A stretch of DNA of 64,000 bases from contig NZ_BMOP01000008.1 in NCBI RefSeq assembly GCF_014647135.1, forward strand, positions 1 through 64,000, written 5' to 3'. Every line of letters starts with the position of its first letter. Position 1 is the stretch's first letter. Both the position numbers and the translations under genes were made by a program. Positions 10,300 through 17,801 of this stretch are shown here, in pieces. Under the pieces are notes generated by a model. The model saw nothing but the letters and a program-made list of their open reading frames with translations. It was not told the DNA's origin and ran no database searches. Source of the stretch: Shewanella xiamenensis (GTDB taxonomy: Bacteria; Pseudomonadota; Gammaproteobacteria; Enterobacterales; Shewanellaceae).

Positions 10300-10325
10300 T
10301 GCTCACTCAGAGAGCTGAGTGAGCA
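10300..10325 (-). other. Perfect intercistronic hairpin after the major pilin gene
   Basis: TGCTCACTCAG (10300-10310) pairs perfectly with CTGAGTGAGCA (10315-10325) across a 4-base loop, about 20 bases after the pilin stop. No U-tract follows on the minus strand, so it is more likely an mRNA-stabilising or processing hairpin, or a partial attenuator, than a full terminator. Confidence 0.7.
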
Positions 10326-10345
10326 AGATCAGAATTTAGCTTTAA

Positions 10346-10873
10346 TTACAGGTAAGAAATCGCGTATTGAACAGAGCTAACTACAGTACCTGCTGTTGCT
10401 GCACCTTCAGCATAATATTGAACAGCAAAGTCATGTGATGCAGTGCTATCACCAGCGGCTACATTCAAGCCATCAACTGTTGCAACACCAGTCAAATCAA
10501 CAGCATTACCACCAACAGCATCTAAAATTTGTAGCGATACGTTTGTTGCAGTACCTGTGTTACCTAAGTTACCAGCTGCAGTAACGCTGTTACCAACGAA
10601 AACAGTTTTAATTGGAAGAGCTTGAGTAGCATTGATAGTACAACCACTTACAGACAGAGTGAATGGTGTTTCACCAGCAACAGAGCCAGCGGTAGCTAAA
10701 TCAGCAGTTGAAACTGTTGGTAATAATACCGTTGGATTAGCAGTTGCACCATTGATAGCAACTTCGCAAGTTTGATCAGAAACTTCACCTAAGAAAGTAA
10801 TAGTATTATTTGCGTGAGCATTAGCGCCAAATAAAGCAGTTAAAACTAGTGCAGAAAGAGTTAATTTTTTCAT
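10346..10873 (-). CDS. Major fimbrial subunit (FimA-type pilin)
   Basis: A 175-residue secreted pilin that would polymerise into the fimbrial rod by donor-strand exchange. The signal peptide spans about 1-21 (ALFGANAHA). Mature features are the start ITFLGEVSDQTCEV, a disulfide pair (TCEV and SGCTI), a Gly/Ala/Thr/Val-rich body and the terminal strand SSVQYAISYL with the penultimate Tyr typical of type 1 pilins. It is first in the operon, with a long leader holding BvgA-like heptads. The repetitive GCA/ACA-type codons look adapted for high expression compared with its neighbours. Confidence 0.93.
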   Translation of the reverse strand: MKKLTLSALVLTALFGANAHANNTITFLGEVSDQTCEVAINGATANPTVLLPTVSTADLATAGSVAGETPFTLSVSGCTINATQALPIKTVFVGNSVTAAGNLGNTGTATNVSLQILDAVGGNAVDLTGVATVDGLNVAAGDSTASHDFAVQYYAEGAATAGTVVSSVQYAISYL

Positions 10874-10964
10874 CAGAAATTCGATCCCATAAAATTGTTA
10901 ATGATACAATGGGTTTACTTATTAAACCTGCGTATACAATAGCAATAATATTCAGCAGTCCCCA

Positions 10965-10993
10965 TAGGACTAACCTTGCACTGCTGTAGGAAA
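10965..10993 (-). promoter_or_regulatory. Direct heptad repeats in the pilin promoter region
   Basis: Read on the minus strand, TTTCCTA (10993-10987) is followed 22 bases later by the near-match AGTCCTA (10971-10965), about two helical turns apart and 92-114 bases before the pilin start. The block GTAGGAAATGTCTGA closely resembles one before the response regulator gene (GTAGGAAATATCCGA). I infer activation by the linked regulator. Confidence 0.45.
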
Positions 10994-11018
10994 TGTCTGA
11001 TCAACTAATATCAATTAT

Positions 11019-11049
11019 ATAGGCAGCCTTAAATATTATGGCTGCCTAT
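11019..11049 (-). terminator. Strong hairpin after the mini-pilin-like gene
   Basis: ATAGGCAGCC (11019-11028) pairs perfectly with GGCTGCCTAT (11040-11049), 10 base pairs with an 11-base loop, just after the stop of the 11068-11397 gene. The U-tract is poor (TATAATT), so termination may be partial. Confidence 0.55.
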
Positions 11050-11067
11050 AATTAAACGAAGTTACTA

Positions 11068-11397
11068 TTAGTTATAATTAAATGAAATCATCACTTCATT
11101 TCTATCCAACTGATTAAAGACCAGTGAGTTTATTTGGCTAAAATTAGTTGGAATATTTTTGGCAATGCCATCAATAGAAGTGATTTCGGAAAAGTTAAAG
11201 GATATTGCTTGAGTGTCGAATTGATGTGTAGATTGATTATAACAACTGATGGAAGATAAATCAGAGTAGCAACTAGGTTCTGCCACCTCACCTCGAAATG
11301 TAAGGGTACTAAACTCTGTTGCAGCTACCACTGAATTCAAACCCACAATGAGTAGTGCAGCACTACAGAGCTTGCCCCAAAATGTTAATTTTCTCAT
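11068..11397 (-). CDS. Short secreted pilin-like protein (unrecognised)
   Basis: A 109-residue protein with a clear signal peptide (about 1-26, ending VVAATE). The mature start STLTFRGEVAEPSC resembles the first strand of FimA-type pilins, including the GEV-x-C spacing of the neighbouring pilin. The end, NEVMISFNYN, resembles a pilin's last beta-strand. The middle is far too short: about 83 mature residues against about 154 in the neighbouring pilin, with cysteines only in SCYSD and SCYNQ. It could be a degenerate pilin, a terminator subunit or an independent small periplasmic protein. It lies upstream of the pilin on the same strand but is separated by a hairpin and ~190 bases, so it is probably its own unit. 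Confidence 0.65.
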   Translation of the reverse strand: MRKLTFWGKLCSAALLIVGLNSVVAATEFSTLTFRGEVAEPSCYSDLSSISCYNQSTHQFDTQAISFNFSEITSIDGIAKNIPTNFSQINSLVFNQLDRNEVMISFNYN

Positions 11398-11559
11398 AAA
11401 GCACCTCTTCCGGCGTTAAGGACACATGATAAGTATCGGCCAGAATAGAGATGTCTGAAGCTAATTTTTCAAAATTAACAACAAATTATTTACTATGAAT
11501 AACTGATTAAATTTTGAGATGACACACTAAAATTTAATATAAATATGAAATTTTAAACT

Positions 11560-11961
11560 TTAATTTAGTATACTTCCTCCATAAAGCTCTGAATTATTTA
11601 ATTCTATCGTGTGTTTTTTCCACTGAATATAATAGATATTTGATATATTACTCGGCAATAGCCAACGAACTCTATCATCCTCTAAGAAGTATGGAATTTC
11701 ATTAAAATCAAGAAATTCAACCAACTTTTGCAATGAAAATTGGCAAACAACAACAATCGATCCTAAAAAGTCGCTTAGGGTAATATCTCTCATATCACAG
11801 GGCATACCCTTGCTTAATAGCCAAAATAGGCTCTGCTGATACGCCTCAATCGAGGCCCCATTTCTGAAAGCAACTCCCCAACCAGGCTCTGAAGATAGGG
11901 CTAATTTGGAAACCATAGTGACCATAATTATCTGACCTACATATTGATGAAAAAACCGCAA
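11560..11961 (-). CDS. Hypothetical protein next to the fimbrial operon
   Basis: I do not recognise this 133-residue protein. The first ~24 residues are hydrophobic (QIIMVTMVSKLALSSEPG), compatible with a short signal sequence. The rest is mixed, with two cysteines (GMPCDM and VVVCQF) and Trp/Phe/Tyr-rich strands such as IYYIQWKKHTIEL. Starts at the internal methionines (13 or 16) are possible. Composition is AT-rich like the fimbrial block. It could be a regulator or accessory protein of the fimbriae, but nothing in it shows that. Confidence 0.5.
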   Translation of the reverse strand: MRFFHQYVGQIIMVTMVSKLALSSEPGWGVAFRNGASIEAYQQSLFWLLSKGMPCDMRDITLSDFLGSIVVVCQFSLQKLVEFLDFNEIPYFLEDDRVRWLLPSNISNIYYIQWKKHTIELNNSELYGGSILN

Positions 11962-12273
11962 AATGGGTATTAAACTTTGCCATGTTAGATTTGAATTCCC
12001 TGTTAATTTTTATCCATAACGACTCAATCTAACTCCCTAAGGCATCCTTACCAAATGACAAAGCCAAACCCATAATGCGAAGAGCAACACTATCGATATC
12101 AAGCTTCGATAATCACTTTTGAATGAGGCTCAAAAGTAAACATATTTTAAGAAGGATTCACTAGAGAATGCTGTAGGACAATTCCGTTAATAACGACGAA
12201 AAACCTTAGAAAGAGTTAAATATGCTATAAACAAACTAATTTTCACCATCATTAGTGAAATCTAGACAACAAA
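11962..12273. other. Gene-free junction between fimbrial block and rpoH
   Basis: No credible coding frame. At 12172-12188 a TGTAGGACAATTCCG block resembles the GTAGGAAAT blocks found before the regulator and pilin genes, at the right side for the 11560-11961 gene. A small inverted repeat (TTTCAC-N8-GTGAAA, about 12240-12259) sits just before the rpoH terminator. This is the boundary where AT-rich accessory DNA meets core DNA. Confidence 0.4.
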
Positions 12274-12274
12274 A

Positions 12275-12297
12275 AACCTGCCGAAGCAGGTTTTTGA
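12275..12297 (-). terminator. rpoH terminator
   Basis: AACCTGC-CGAA-GCAGGTT with A-rich and T-rich flanks, 35-50 bases after the rpoH stop. It can work on either strand. Confidence 0.85.
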
Positions 12298-12327
12298 TAT
12301 CTTGTCTTGAAAGAAAACGTAGCCTAA

Positions 12328-13185
12328 TTAGGCTTCCATACAGGCTTTAAGCTTGTTCATGGCGTTTTTCTCAAGTTGGCGGATACGTTCTGCCGATACT
12401 TGATAGGTTTCTGCCAATTCCTGCAGAGTAGTTTTATCATCGTCTAACCAACGGGCACGCAGAATATGCTGGCTACGCTCGTCTAAGGTTTTGATGGCCG
12501 ACAATAAACGACCTTGGGCATTAGATTCCCAGTTATCGTTTTCGATGTTTTCGGCTAAATCCGATGAATGATCTTCAAGATATTGCACTGGGGCAAAATC
12601 CTGCTCATCATCGTTATCACTGCTCAGATCAAACGCAGGATCCTGCGCCGCCATACGTGATTCCATCTCTGTCACATCGGCCTTAGAGACACCTAAGTTT
12701 TCTGCGACCATTGCGACTTCATCATCGCTAAACCAACCGAGGCGAGTTTTCGCTTTACGGATATTAAAGAACAACTTGCGTTGCGCTTTGGTGGTAGCGA
12801 CTTTAACAATGCGCCAGTTTTTCAGCACATATTCGTGAATTTCAGCTTTAATCCAGTGCACAGCAAAAGACACTAGACGGACACCCACATCGGGATCGAA
12901 ACGCTTAACCGCTTTCATCAGACCGATGTTGCCTTCTTGGATCAAATCCGCCTGCGGCAGACCGTAACCTGAGTAGCCCTTAGCAACGTGCACCACAAAA
13001 CGTAAGTGCGACATAATCAGTTGCTTCGCTGCTTGCAGATCACCCGTTTCCTGCAAACGCTTGGCTAACTCATACTCAGTCTCAGCGTCTAACATTGTCA
13101 TGCTAGTCACTGAATGGATATAAGCTTCTAAACTACTGCTGCCCTGAGGGACTGTTAGTGCCATTGATTGCGTTTGAAAGGTCAT
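12328..13185 (-). CDS. rpoH: RNA polymerase sigma-32 factor (heat shock)
   Basis: The heat-shock sigma factor directing RNA polymerase to chaperone and protease promoters. At 285 residues it matches the E. coli length of 284. Region 2 includes [19 protein letters not shown] and the RpoH-box-like [12 protein letters not shown]; region 4 ends with the helix-turn-helix [20 protein letters not shown]. The ATG at 13185 ([12 protein letters not shown]) is chosen over the longer frame from 13245 because TAGGAG lies a few bases before it and the protein then aligns with RpoH starts. It follows ftsYEX on the same strand, as in E. coli, with its own promoter in the 230-base gap. Confidence 0.97.
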   Translation of the reverse strand: MTFQTQSMALTVPQGSSSLEAYIHSVTSMTMLDAETEYELAKRLQETGDLQAAKQLIMSHLRFVVHVAKGYSGYGLPQADLIQEGNIGLMKAVKRFDPDVGVRLVSFAVHWIKAEIHEYVLKNWRIVKVATTKAQRKLFFNIRKAKTRLGWFSDDEVAMVAENLGVSKADVTEMESRMAAQDPAFDLSSDNDDEQDFAPVQYLEDHSSDLAENIENDNWESNAQGRLLSAIKTLDERSQHILRARWLDDDKTTLQELAETYQVSAERIRQLEKNAMNKLKACMEA

Positions 13186-13273
13186 TCGCGCTCCTACTTT
13201 CTTGCTACTTATCAAATATAAGTCAATTTCATCCTGTGGTTTCACTCAAAACACCCTAAGGATGAGCTGACGA

Positions 13274-13302
13274 ACTATCGGCTAATTGACAGAGTATGTC
13301 AA
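13274..13302 (-). promoter_or_regulatory. Predicted sigma-70 promoter of rpoH
   Basis: On the minus strand TTGACA (13302-13297), 17 bases, then GATAGT (13279-13274). The consensus -35 and ideal spacing give a leader of about 80 bases before the rpoH ATG. Additional promoters are likely, as in other rpoH genes. Confidence 0.55.
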
Positions 13303-13415
13303 CCTTCGCTCGTCTGGGGTGTTACTTTTAACCCCGTTGAATAGACATTGCAAGTGAACAAAAGTTCATCGCCAGCCATATTTATCAAGGTATTTAAACT
13401 ATAAACGATTGATCA

Positions 13416-14381
13416 TTAAGAAGGTTCAATCGATCTTAAATGTTGCCTTACCGAAAGGTAAGAACCTAGCCAACCTAAGAAAGAAGCCAAGCCCACTAAT
13501 TGTAGCAGTTCGGTAAAGGTCAGAGACTTCATCTCTAGCTGACTACCATACAAACCGAGCAATTCGGCTAGGGCAGAATCCAGATACCAAACCAACAAGT
13601 TAATGATAAGCCAAGCTAATACACCGCCAATCACTCCGTACCAAATACCGGTATAAAGGAAGGGACGCTGAATAAATGCCTCGGTTGCTCCGACTAACTT
13701 CATCACTTCTATTTCACTACGGCGATTCATAATGGCTAAGCGAATCGTGTTACCTATCACTAATACCACCGCCAAGACGAGTAACGCCGCAATCGCCATT
13801 ACTGTTCGTTCGAGTAAACGCACCACAGCCTGTAGCCGCTCTAACCATTCAATATCTAAGCGACCAAAACTGATTTCAGGCTCGCGCTCAAGCTTAGTCA
13901 ATAATTCGCGGGCTCCCACTGGCGTGGAATAGCGCTGGGTTGGTGTCACGGTTATTACCGCTGGCAGCGGATTTTTATCAAGATAGGCTAACGCCTCACC
14001 AAATCCAGATAGACGCTGAAACTCCTCAAGCGCTTGATTGCGGTCGATATACTGTACCTTTTCTACCTCGGGATAAGCGCGGATACGCGTTAACAAACTT
14101 TGAATAGTCTGCTCGCTGCGATTTTCATCGATAAAAAGTGAAATCTCCGCCGCGCTATTCCAAGAAGTGGTAATAGTCTCGGCATTTTTAACTAGCACTT
14201 GCAGTGCTGCGGGCAAGCTTAAGCTCACCCCAAGCACCGCCATCGTCATCAAAGAAGAAACGGGACTGCGCCATAACTCGCCCATACTCGCCATGGCTTG
14301 CTGCACATGACGAATAAAAAACATCACGATGCGCCCTGAGATGGGCAACTTACTGCGCGTTAATTTGGCGTTATCACTCAT
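13416..14381 (-). CDS. ftsX: Cell division protein FtsX
   Basis: The membrane subunit of the FtsEX ABC-type complex that couples the divisome to septal peptidoglycan hydrolysis. It has 321 residues: a cytoplasmic N-terminus, a first membrane helix near 45-65, a periplasmic loop of ~140 residues (with EVEKVQYIDRNQALEEF), then three helices (about 195-215, 242-265, 290-310) making the FtsX permease core. It overlaps ftsE by four bases (ATGA) in the ftsY-ftsE-ftsX operon. No unusual features. Confidence 0.96.
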   Translation of the reverse strand: MSDNAKLTRSKLPISGRIVMFFIRHVQQAMASMGELWRSPVSSLMTMAVLGVSLSLPAALQVLVKNAETITTSWNSAAEISLFIDENRSEQTIQSLLTRIRAYPEVEKVQYIDRNQALEEFQRLSGFGEALAYLDKNPLPAVITVTPTQRYSTPVGARELLTKLEREPEISFGRLDIEWLERLQAVVRLLERTVMAIAALLVLAVVLVIGNTIRLAIMNRRSEIEVMKLVGATEAFIQRPFLYTGIWYGVIGGVLAWLIINLLVWYLDSALAELLGLYGSQLEMKSLTFTELLQLVGLASFLGWLGSYLSVRQHLRSIEPS

Positions 14382-15079
14382 AGCGCATTACCTCGAGCAG
14401 TCGCGTGTCCATGATGTAATTCCTGGGCACCGAGCATACGCCCTTGCTTCAAGGTAAAAGTGCGGTATTTCATCCGCGCGATCAGTCCCAGATCGTGGGT
14501 GGCAATGAGCACGCTCGTGCCTGCATCGTTAAAGGTTTCGAATAGGCGCAAAATATCCATCGACAATTTAGGGTCCAAGTTGCCCGTCGGTTCGTCTGCC
14601 AGCAATAGTGGCGGTTTATTAACGATCGCGCGGGCGATACCGACACGTTGCTGCTCACCACCGGATAACATGATGGGGTTATGGCGCTCTTTGCCATATA
14701 AACCCACCATATCCAACGCGCCAGCGACCCGTTTGCGGATCTCCCCATGGGAGAAACCTTCAATCACTAATGGTAAGGCAACATTGTCGAATACGCTTCT
14801 GTCCATCAATAGATGATGATTTTGGAAAATCATCCCAATATTGCGACGCAAATAGGGCACGTGTTTGGGGCTGATTTTGGCAATATCGTGGCCATTAATC
14901 GCCACACGGCCAGTGGTGGCGCGCTCGATCACTGTGATTAATTTCAACAGGGTACTCTTACCCGCGCCCGAATGGCCGGTTAAGAATGCCATTTCACCTT
15001 TTTGTAGATGAAAATTCACTTCCTCCAGCGCCATTTGGCCACCAGGATAAATCTTACTGACCTGCTGAAAATCAATCAT
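14378..15079 (-). CDS. ftsE: Cell division ATP-binding protein FtsE
   Basis: The ATPase of FtsEX, 233 residues, slightly longer than the usual 222. Walker A is GHSGAGKSTLLK, the signature LSGGEQQ, Walker B LLLADEPTGNLD, and a switch histidine follows in ATHD. Start is ATG at 15079, three bases after the ftsY stop, and its end overlaps ftsX. ATP hydrolysis here drives FtsX-mediated activation of cell-wall hydrolases at the septum. Confidence 0.97.
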   Translation of the reverse strand: MIDFQQVSKIYPGGQMALEEVNFHLQKGEMAFLTGHSGAGKSTLLKLITVIERATTGRVAINGHDIAKISPKHVPYLRRNIGMIFQNHHLLMDRSVFDNVALPLVIEGFSHGEIRKRVAGALDMVGLYGKERHNPIMLSGGEQQRVGIARAIVNKPPLLLADEPTGNLDPKLSMDILRLFETFNDAGTSVLIATHDLGLIARMKYRTFTLKQGRMLGAQELHHGHATARGNAL

Positions 15080-15082
15080 AAA

Positions 15083-16666
15083 TTAGCTATCCGCTTTCTC
15101 TTGAGTGAACAAGGCATCAATAAATTCTTTAGAATTAAAGGTACGCAAATCATCAATTTGCTCACCCACGCCAATATAACGTAGCGGGATTTTAAACTTA
15201 TCGGCAATCGCAAACACCACGCCGCCCTTGGCGGTACCGTCGAGCTTGCTGATGGTCATGCCGGTAACGCCAACGGCTTCTTGGAATAGCTGCGCCTGGC
15301 TAATCGCATTTTGGCCAGTGCTCGCATCTAAGGTCAGCATCACTTCGTGCGGCGCTTCTGGGTCGAGTTTCTTCATCACTCGCACTACTTTCTTTAACTC
15401 TTCCATCAGATGCGACTTGTTTTGTAAGCGACCCGCTGTATCAGCAATTAATACATCAATTTTTCGGGCTTTAGCCGCTTGCAGCGCATCAAAAAGTACC
15501 GAGGCACTGTCGGCGCCGGTATGTTGGGCTATCACAGGGATATTATTGCGTTGGCCCCAAACTTGTAATTGCTCCACAGCTGCTGCGCGGAAGGTATCGC
15601 CCGCCGCTAACATCACAGACTTACCTTGGCGCTGGTATTGCTTTGCCAGTTTGCCAATCGTGGTGGTTTTACCCACACCGTTAACACCGACCATAAGAAT
15701 CACATAGGGGCCGTTAGCATTTTCAGGCACTAATGGGATTGCCACAGGATCGAGTGTCTTTTGCATTTCATCGCGCAGCAGATCGTAGAGTGCTTCGGCA
15801 TCCTTTAATTGCTTGCGCGACGCGTGTTCGGTCAGGCTCTGGATAAGGCGTGAAGTGGTTTCGACACCCACGTCGGCGATTAAAAGCTGTTCTTCCAACT
15901 CTTCAAACAGTTCATCGTCGATTTTTTTACCACGGAATAACCCGATGAAACCGCTACCAATATTTTCGCTAGTACGCATTAAGCCGCGTTTTAGACGCGC
16001 GAAGAAGCTTTCTTTGGCGGGTTTTGCCTGGGGTTCGGGTTGTTGCTCAAGGGGTTGTTCAGCTTGGACCTGTGCAGCGGCAATTCGCTCTGCTTCTGCT
16101 TGGGCTTCAGCAGCCTGCTCTGCGGCAACTCTTTCGGCTTGTGCTTGTTCAACGGCTAACTGCTCTGCCTGCGCTTGCTCCGCCGCTAAACGCGCGGCTT
16201 CGGTCGCTTGTTGTTCGGCTAAACGCGCAGCTTGCTCTTCGGCAACACGCTGTGCCTCTACTTGGGCTTTTGCGGCTTGTTCTGCGGCGACTCTTTCCGC
16301 TTGGGCATTTTCAGCGGCTAACTGCTCAGCCTGCGCTTGCTCCGCTGCTAAGCGCGCGGCTTCAGCCGCCTGTTGTTCGGCTAACTGTGCAGCTTGCTCT
16401 TCGGCAACACGCTGTGCCTCTGCTAGGGCTTTTGCGGCTTGTTCTGCGGCAACTCTTTCCGCTTCTGCTTTTTCGGCTGCTAATTTGTCGGCTAGAGCCT
16501 GTTCGGCGGCCGCCTTTTCAGCCGCGAGACGGGCTTCTTCAGCTTGCTGCTTTGCTAATGCTTCGGCTTGCTCGGTTTGCGATGGAGTAGAGACTGGGGT
16601 TTGCTCGACAACCTCATCTTGTGATTTATCTTTACGAAACCAGGAGAAAAAACCTTTCTTTGCCAT
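15083..16666 (-). CDS. ftsY: Signal recognition particle receptor FtsY
   Basis: The SRP receptor GTPase that docks ribosome-SRP complexes at the membrane. The 527 residues split into a basic amphipathic start (MAKKGFFSWFRKDK), a long Ala/Glu/Gln-rich A domain (about 20-215), the N domain (about 220-305) and the G domain with GVNGVGKTTTIGKLA, DTFRAAA, DTAGR and TKLDG-type motifs (SKLDGTAKGG). The A domain holds 2.5 copies of a 54-residue repeat (listed separately), so it is long and probably variable between strains. First gene of ftsYEX; divergent from rsmD. Confidence 0.97.
   Translation of the reverse strand: MAKKGFFSWFRKDKSQDEVVEQTPVSTPSQTEQAEALAKQQAEEARLAAEKAAAEQALADKLAAEKAEAERVAAEQAAKALAEAQRVAEEQAAQLAEQQAAEAARLAAEQAQAEQLAAENAQAERVAAEQAAKAQVEAQRVAEEQAARLAEQQATEAARLAAEQAQAEQLAVEQAQAERVAAEQAAEAQAEAERIAAAQVQAEQPLEQQPEPQAKPAKESFFARLKRGLMRTSENIGSGFIGLFRGKKIDDELFEELEEQLLIADVGVETTSRLIQSLTEHASRKQLKDAEALYDLLRDEMQKTLDPVAIPLVPENANGPYVILMVGVNGVGKTTTIGKLAKQYQRQGKSVMLAAGDTFRAAAVEQLQVWGQRNNIPVIAQHTGADSASVLFDALQAAKARKIDVLIADTAGRLQNKSHLMEELKKVVRVMKKLDPEAPHEVMLTLDASTGQNAISQAQLFQEAVGVTGMTISKLDGTAKGGVVFAIADKFKIPLRYIGVGEQIDDLRTFNSKEFIDALFTQEKADS
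16055..16462 (-). repeat. 54-residue tandem repeat in the FtsY A domain
   Basis: Residues 69-122 and 123-176 are two near-identical 54-residue units starting AERVAAEQAAKA; a third partial unit follows to about 204. At DNA level the period is 162 bases. The units are Ala/Glu/Gln-rich and probably helical. Copy number may vary by slippage or recombination. Confidence 0.85.
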
Positions 16667-16879
16667 GTGTAATTCCAGCGCTCTACTTCAGTGTTGAATT
16701 TAAAATAAGACCCTGCCGTTATACCAGATTACCGCGGCAATTACGCCCAAAAAGTCGGCAATTAGTTCTGCTCTATCAGCCTTCTCACCTTTTACTAGGA
16801 GTTTGATATAAAATAGTGGCCTTTATAAAGGTGGCATAGTCTACCACTTTCTTTCTTCAGGCAAAATCACGGGGGCACT

Positions 16880-17527
16880 TTGGCTAATAATCGTGCAAAC
16901 AACAAGCAAGTGACCAAGAGTCAAACGGCCAACAAGAAAGCCGGTAGTGGCCAGGTGCGGATCATTGCTGGGCAATGGCGTTCGCGCAAACTGCCCATCC
17001 ATGATTTAGACGGCCTGCGGCCGACCACAGATAGAGTCCGTGAAACCCTGTTTAACTGGCTTGCCAATGATATTGCCCACGCAAGGGTGCTCGACTGCTT
17101 CGGAGGCAGCGGCGCCTTGGCGCTTGAGTCCCTCTCACGCTATGCCAGTTACGCCAAGATTATCGAGTTGCAACGTCCAGCTGCCATGCAACTTAAAGCG
17201 AATCTCAATACCCTCAAGTGCGACAATGCCGAGGTACTCAACGCCGATACCTTAGTCGTACTGCAAAATGGCTGCGAGCAAGGGTTTGATGTGGTATTTA
17301 TCGATCCGCCTTTCCGCAAAGGCTTAGCAGAAAAAACCATTCAACTGTTGGACAGCCAAGGTTGGCTTAATGATGGCGCGCTCATTTATGTGGAGATTGA
17401 GTCGGAATTAACTCAAATGGCAGTCCCTGCGACTTGGCAACCGCTCAAAGACAAAACCGCAGGGCAAGTTAGCTATCGCTTATATCAATACCAAGCCGAA
17501 GATACTCCGGCTAACACCGAGGAATAG
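16880..17527 (+). CDS. rsmD: 16S rRNA (guanine966-N2)-methyltransferase RsmD
   Basis: An AdoMet-dependent methyltransferase that modifies G966 of 16S rRNA during 30S assembly. It has 215 residues: a basic Asn/Lys-rich N-terminal tail, then RIIAGQWRSRKLP, the AdoMet motif LDCFGGSGALALE and the catalytic motif VFIDPPF. The start is a TTG with GGGGG 4-9 bases before it; no upstream ATG exists in frame. Divergent from ftsY, the same arrangement as in E. coli, and followed at once by a DUF1145 gene. Confidence 0.95.
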   Translation: MANNRANNKQVTKSQTANKKAGSGQVRIIAGQWRSRKLPIHDLDGLRPTTDRVRETLFNWLANDIAHARVLDCFGGSGALALESLSRYASYAKIIELQRPAAMQLKANLNTLKCDNAEVLNADTLVVLQNGCEQGFDVVFIDPPFRKGLAEKTIQLLDSQGWLNDGALIYVEIESELTQMAVPATWQPLKDKTAGQVSYRLYQYQAEDTPANTEE

Positions 17528-17528
17528 C

Positions 17529-17801
17529 ATGTCGTTTCTGATCAATATGGGCAAAGCCATTACCTTAATCGCGTGGCTGATGATGGCTTATAACCTTGTA
17601 ATGCCTTTTGCAGGCAATATCAGCATTATTCTCAATATCTTGCTCGGCATTACTTGCTTGATGCATTGCTTCCAGGTTGCCATCTTCCATATGCTGTTTA
17701 AAAATCTGCTGACGCTGCGCAAACAAGATTATCTGCAAGTGTTTATCTTCGGCGTATTTAGTTTATTGAGCTATCGTCGACAGGTGTTAGCGCAGGCGTA
17801 A
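17529..17801 (+). CDS. DUF1145 family membrane protein (YhhL-like)
   Basis: A 90-residue inner membrane protein of unknown function with about three hydrophobic segments (roughly 8-27, 30-55, 68-84). The gene starts one base after the rsmD stop, the same neighbour as yhhL in E. coli, which supports the family call. The last 44 bases overlap the convergent GlxA-type regulator gene. Confidence 0.85.
   Translation: MSFLINMGKAITLIAWLMMAYNLVMPFAGNISIILNILLGITCLMHCFQVAIFHMLFKNLLTLRKQDYLQVFIFGVFSLLSYRRQVLAQA

Noticed and set aside
15813-16697. Long plus-strand frames opposite ftsY (294, 188 and 159 codons)
   Set aside because: They are antisense shadows of the Ala/Glu-rich repeat region; Cys/Ser/Ala-rich translations are typical artefacts of GC-biased repeats.
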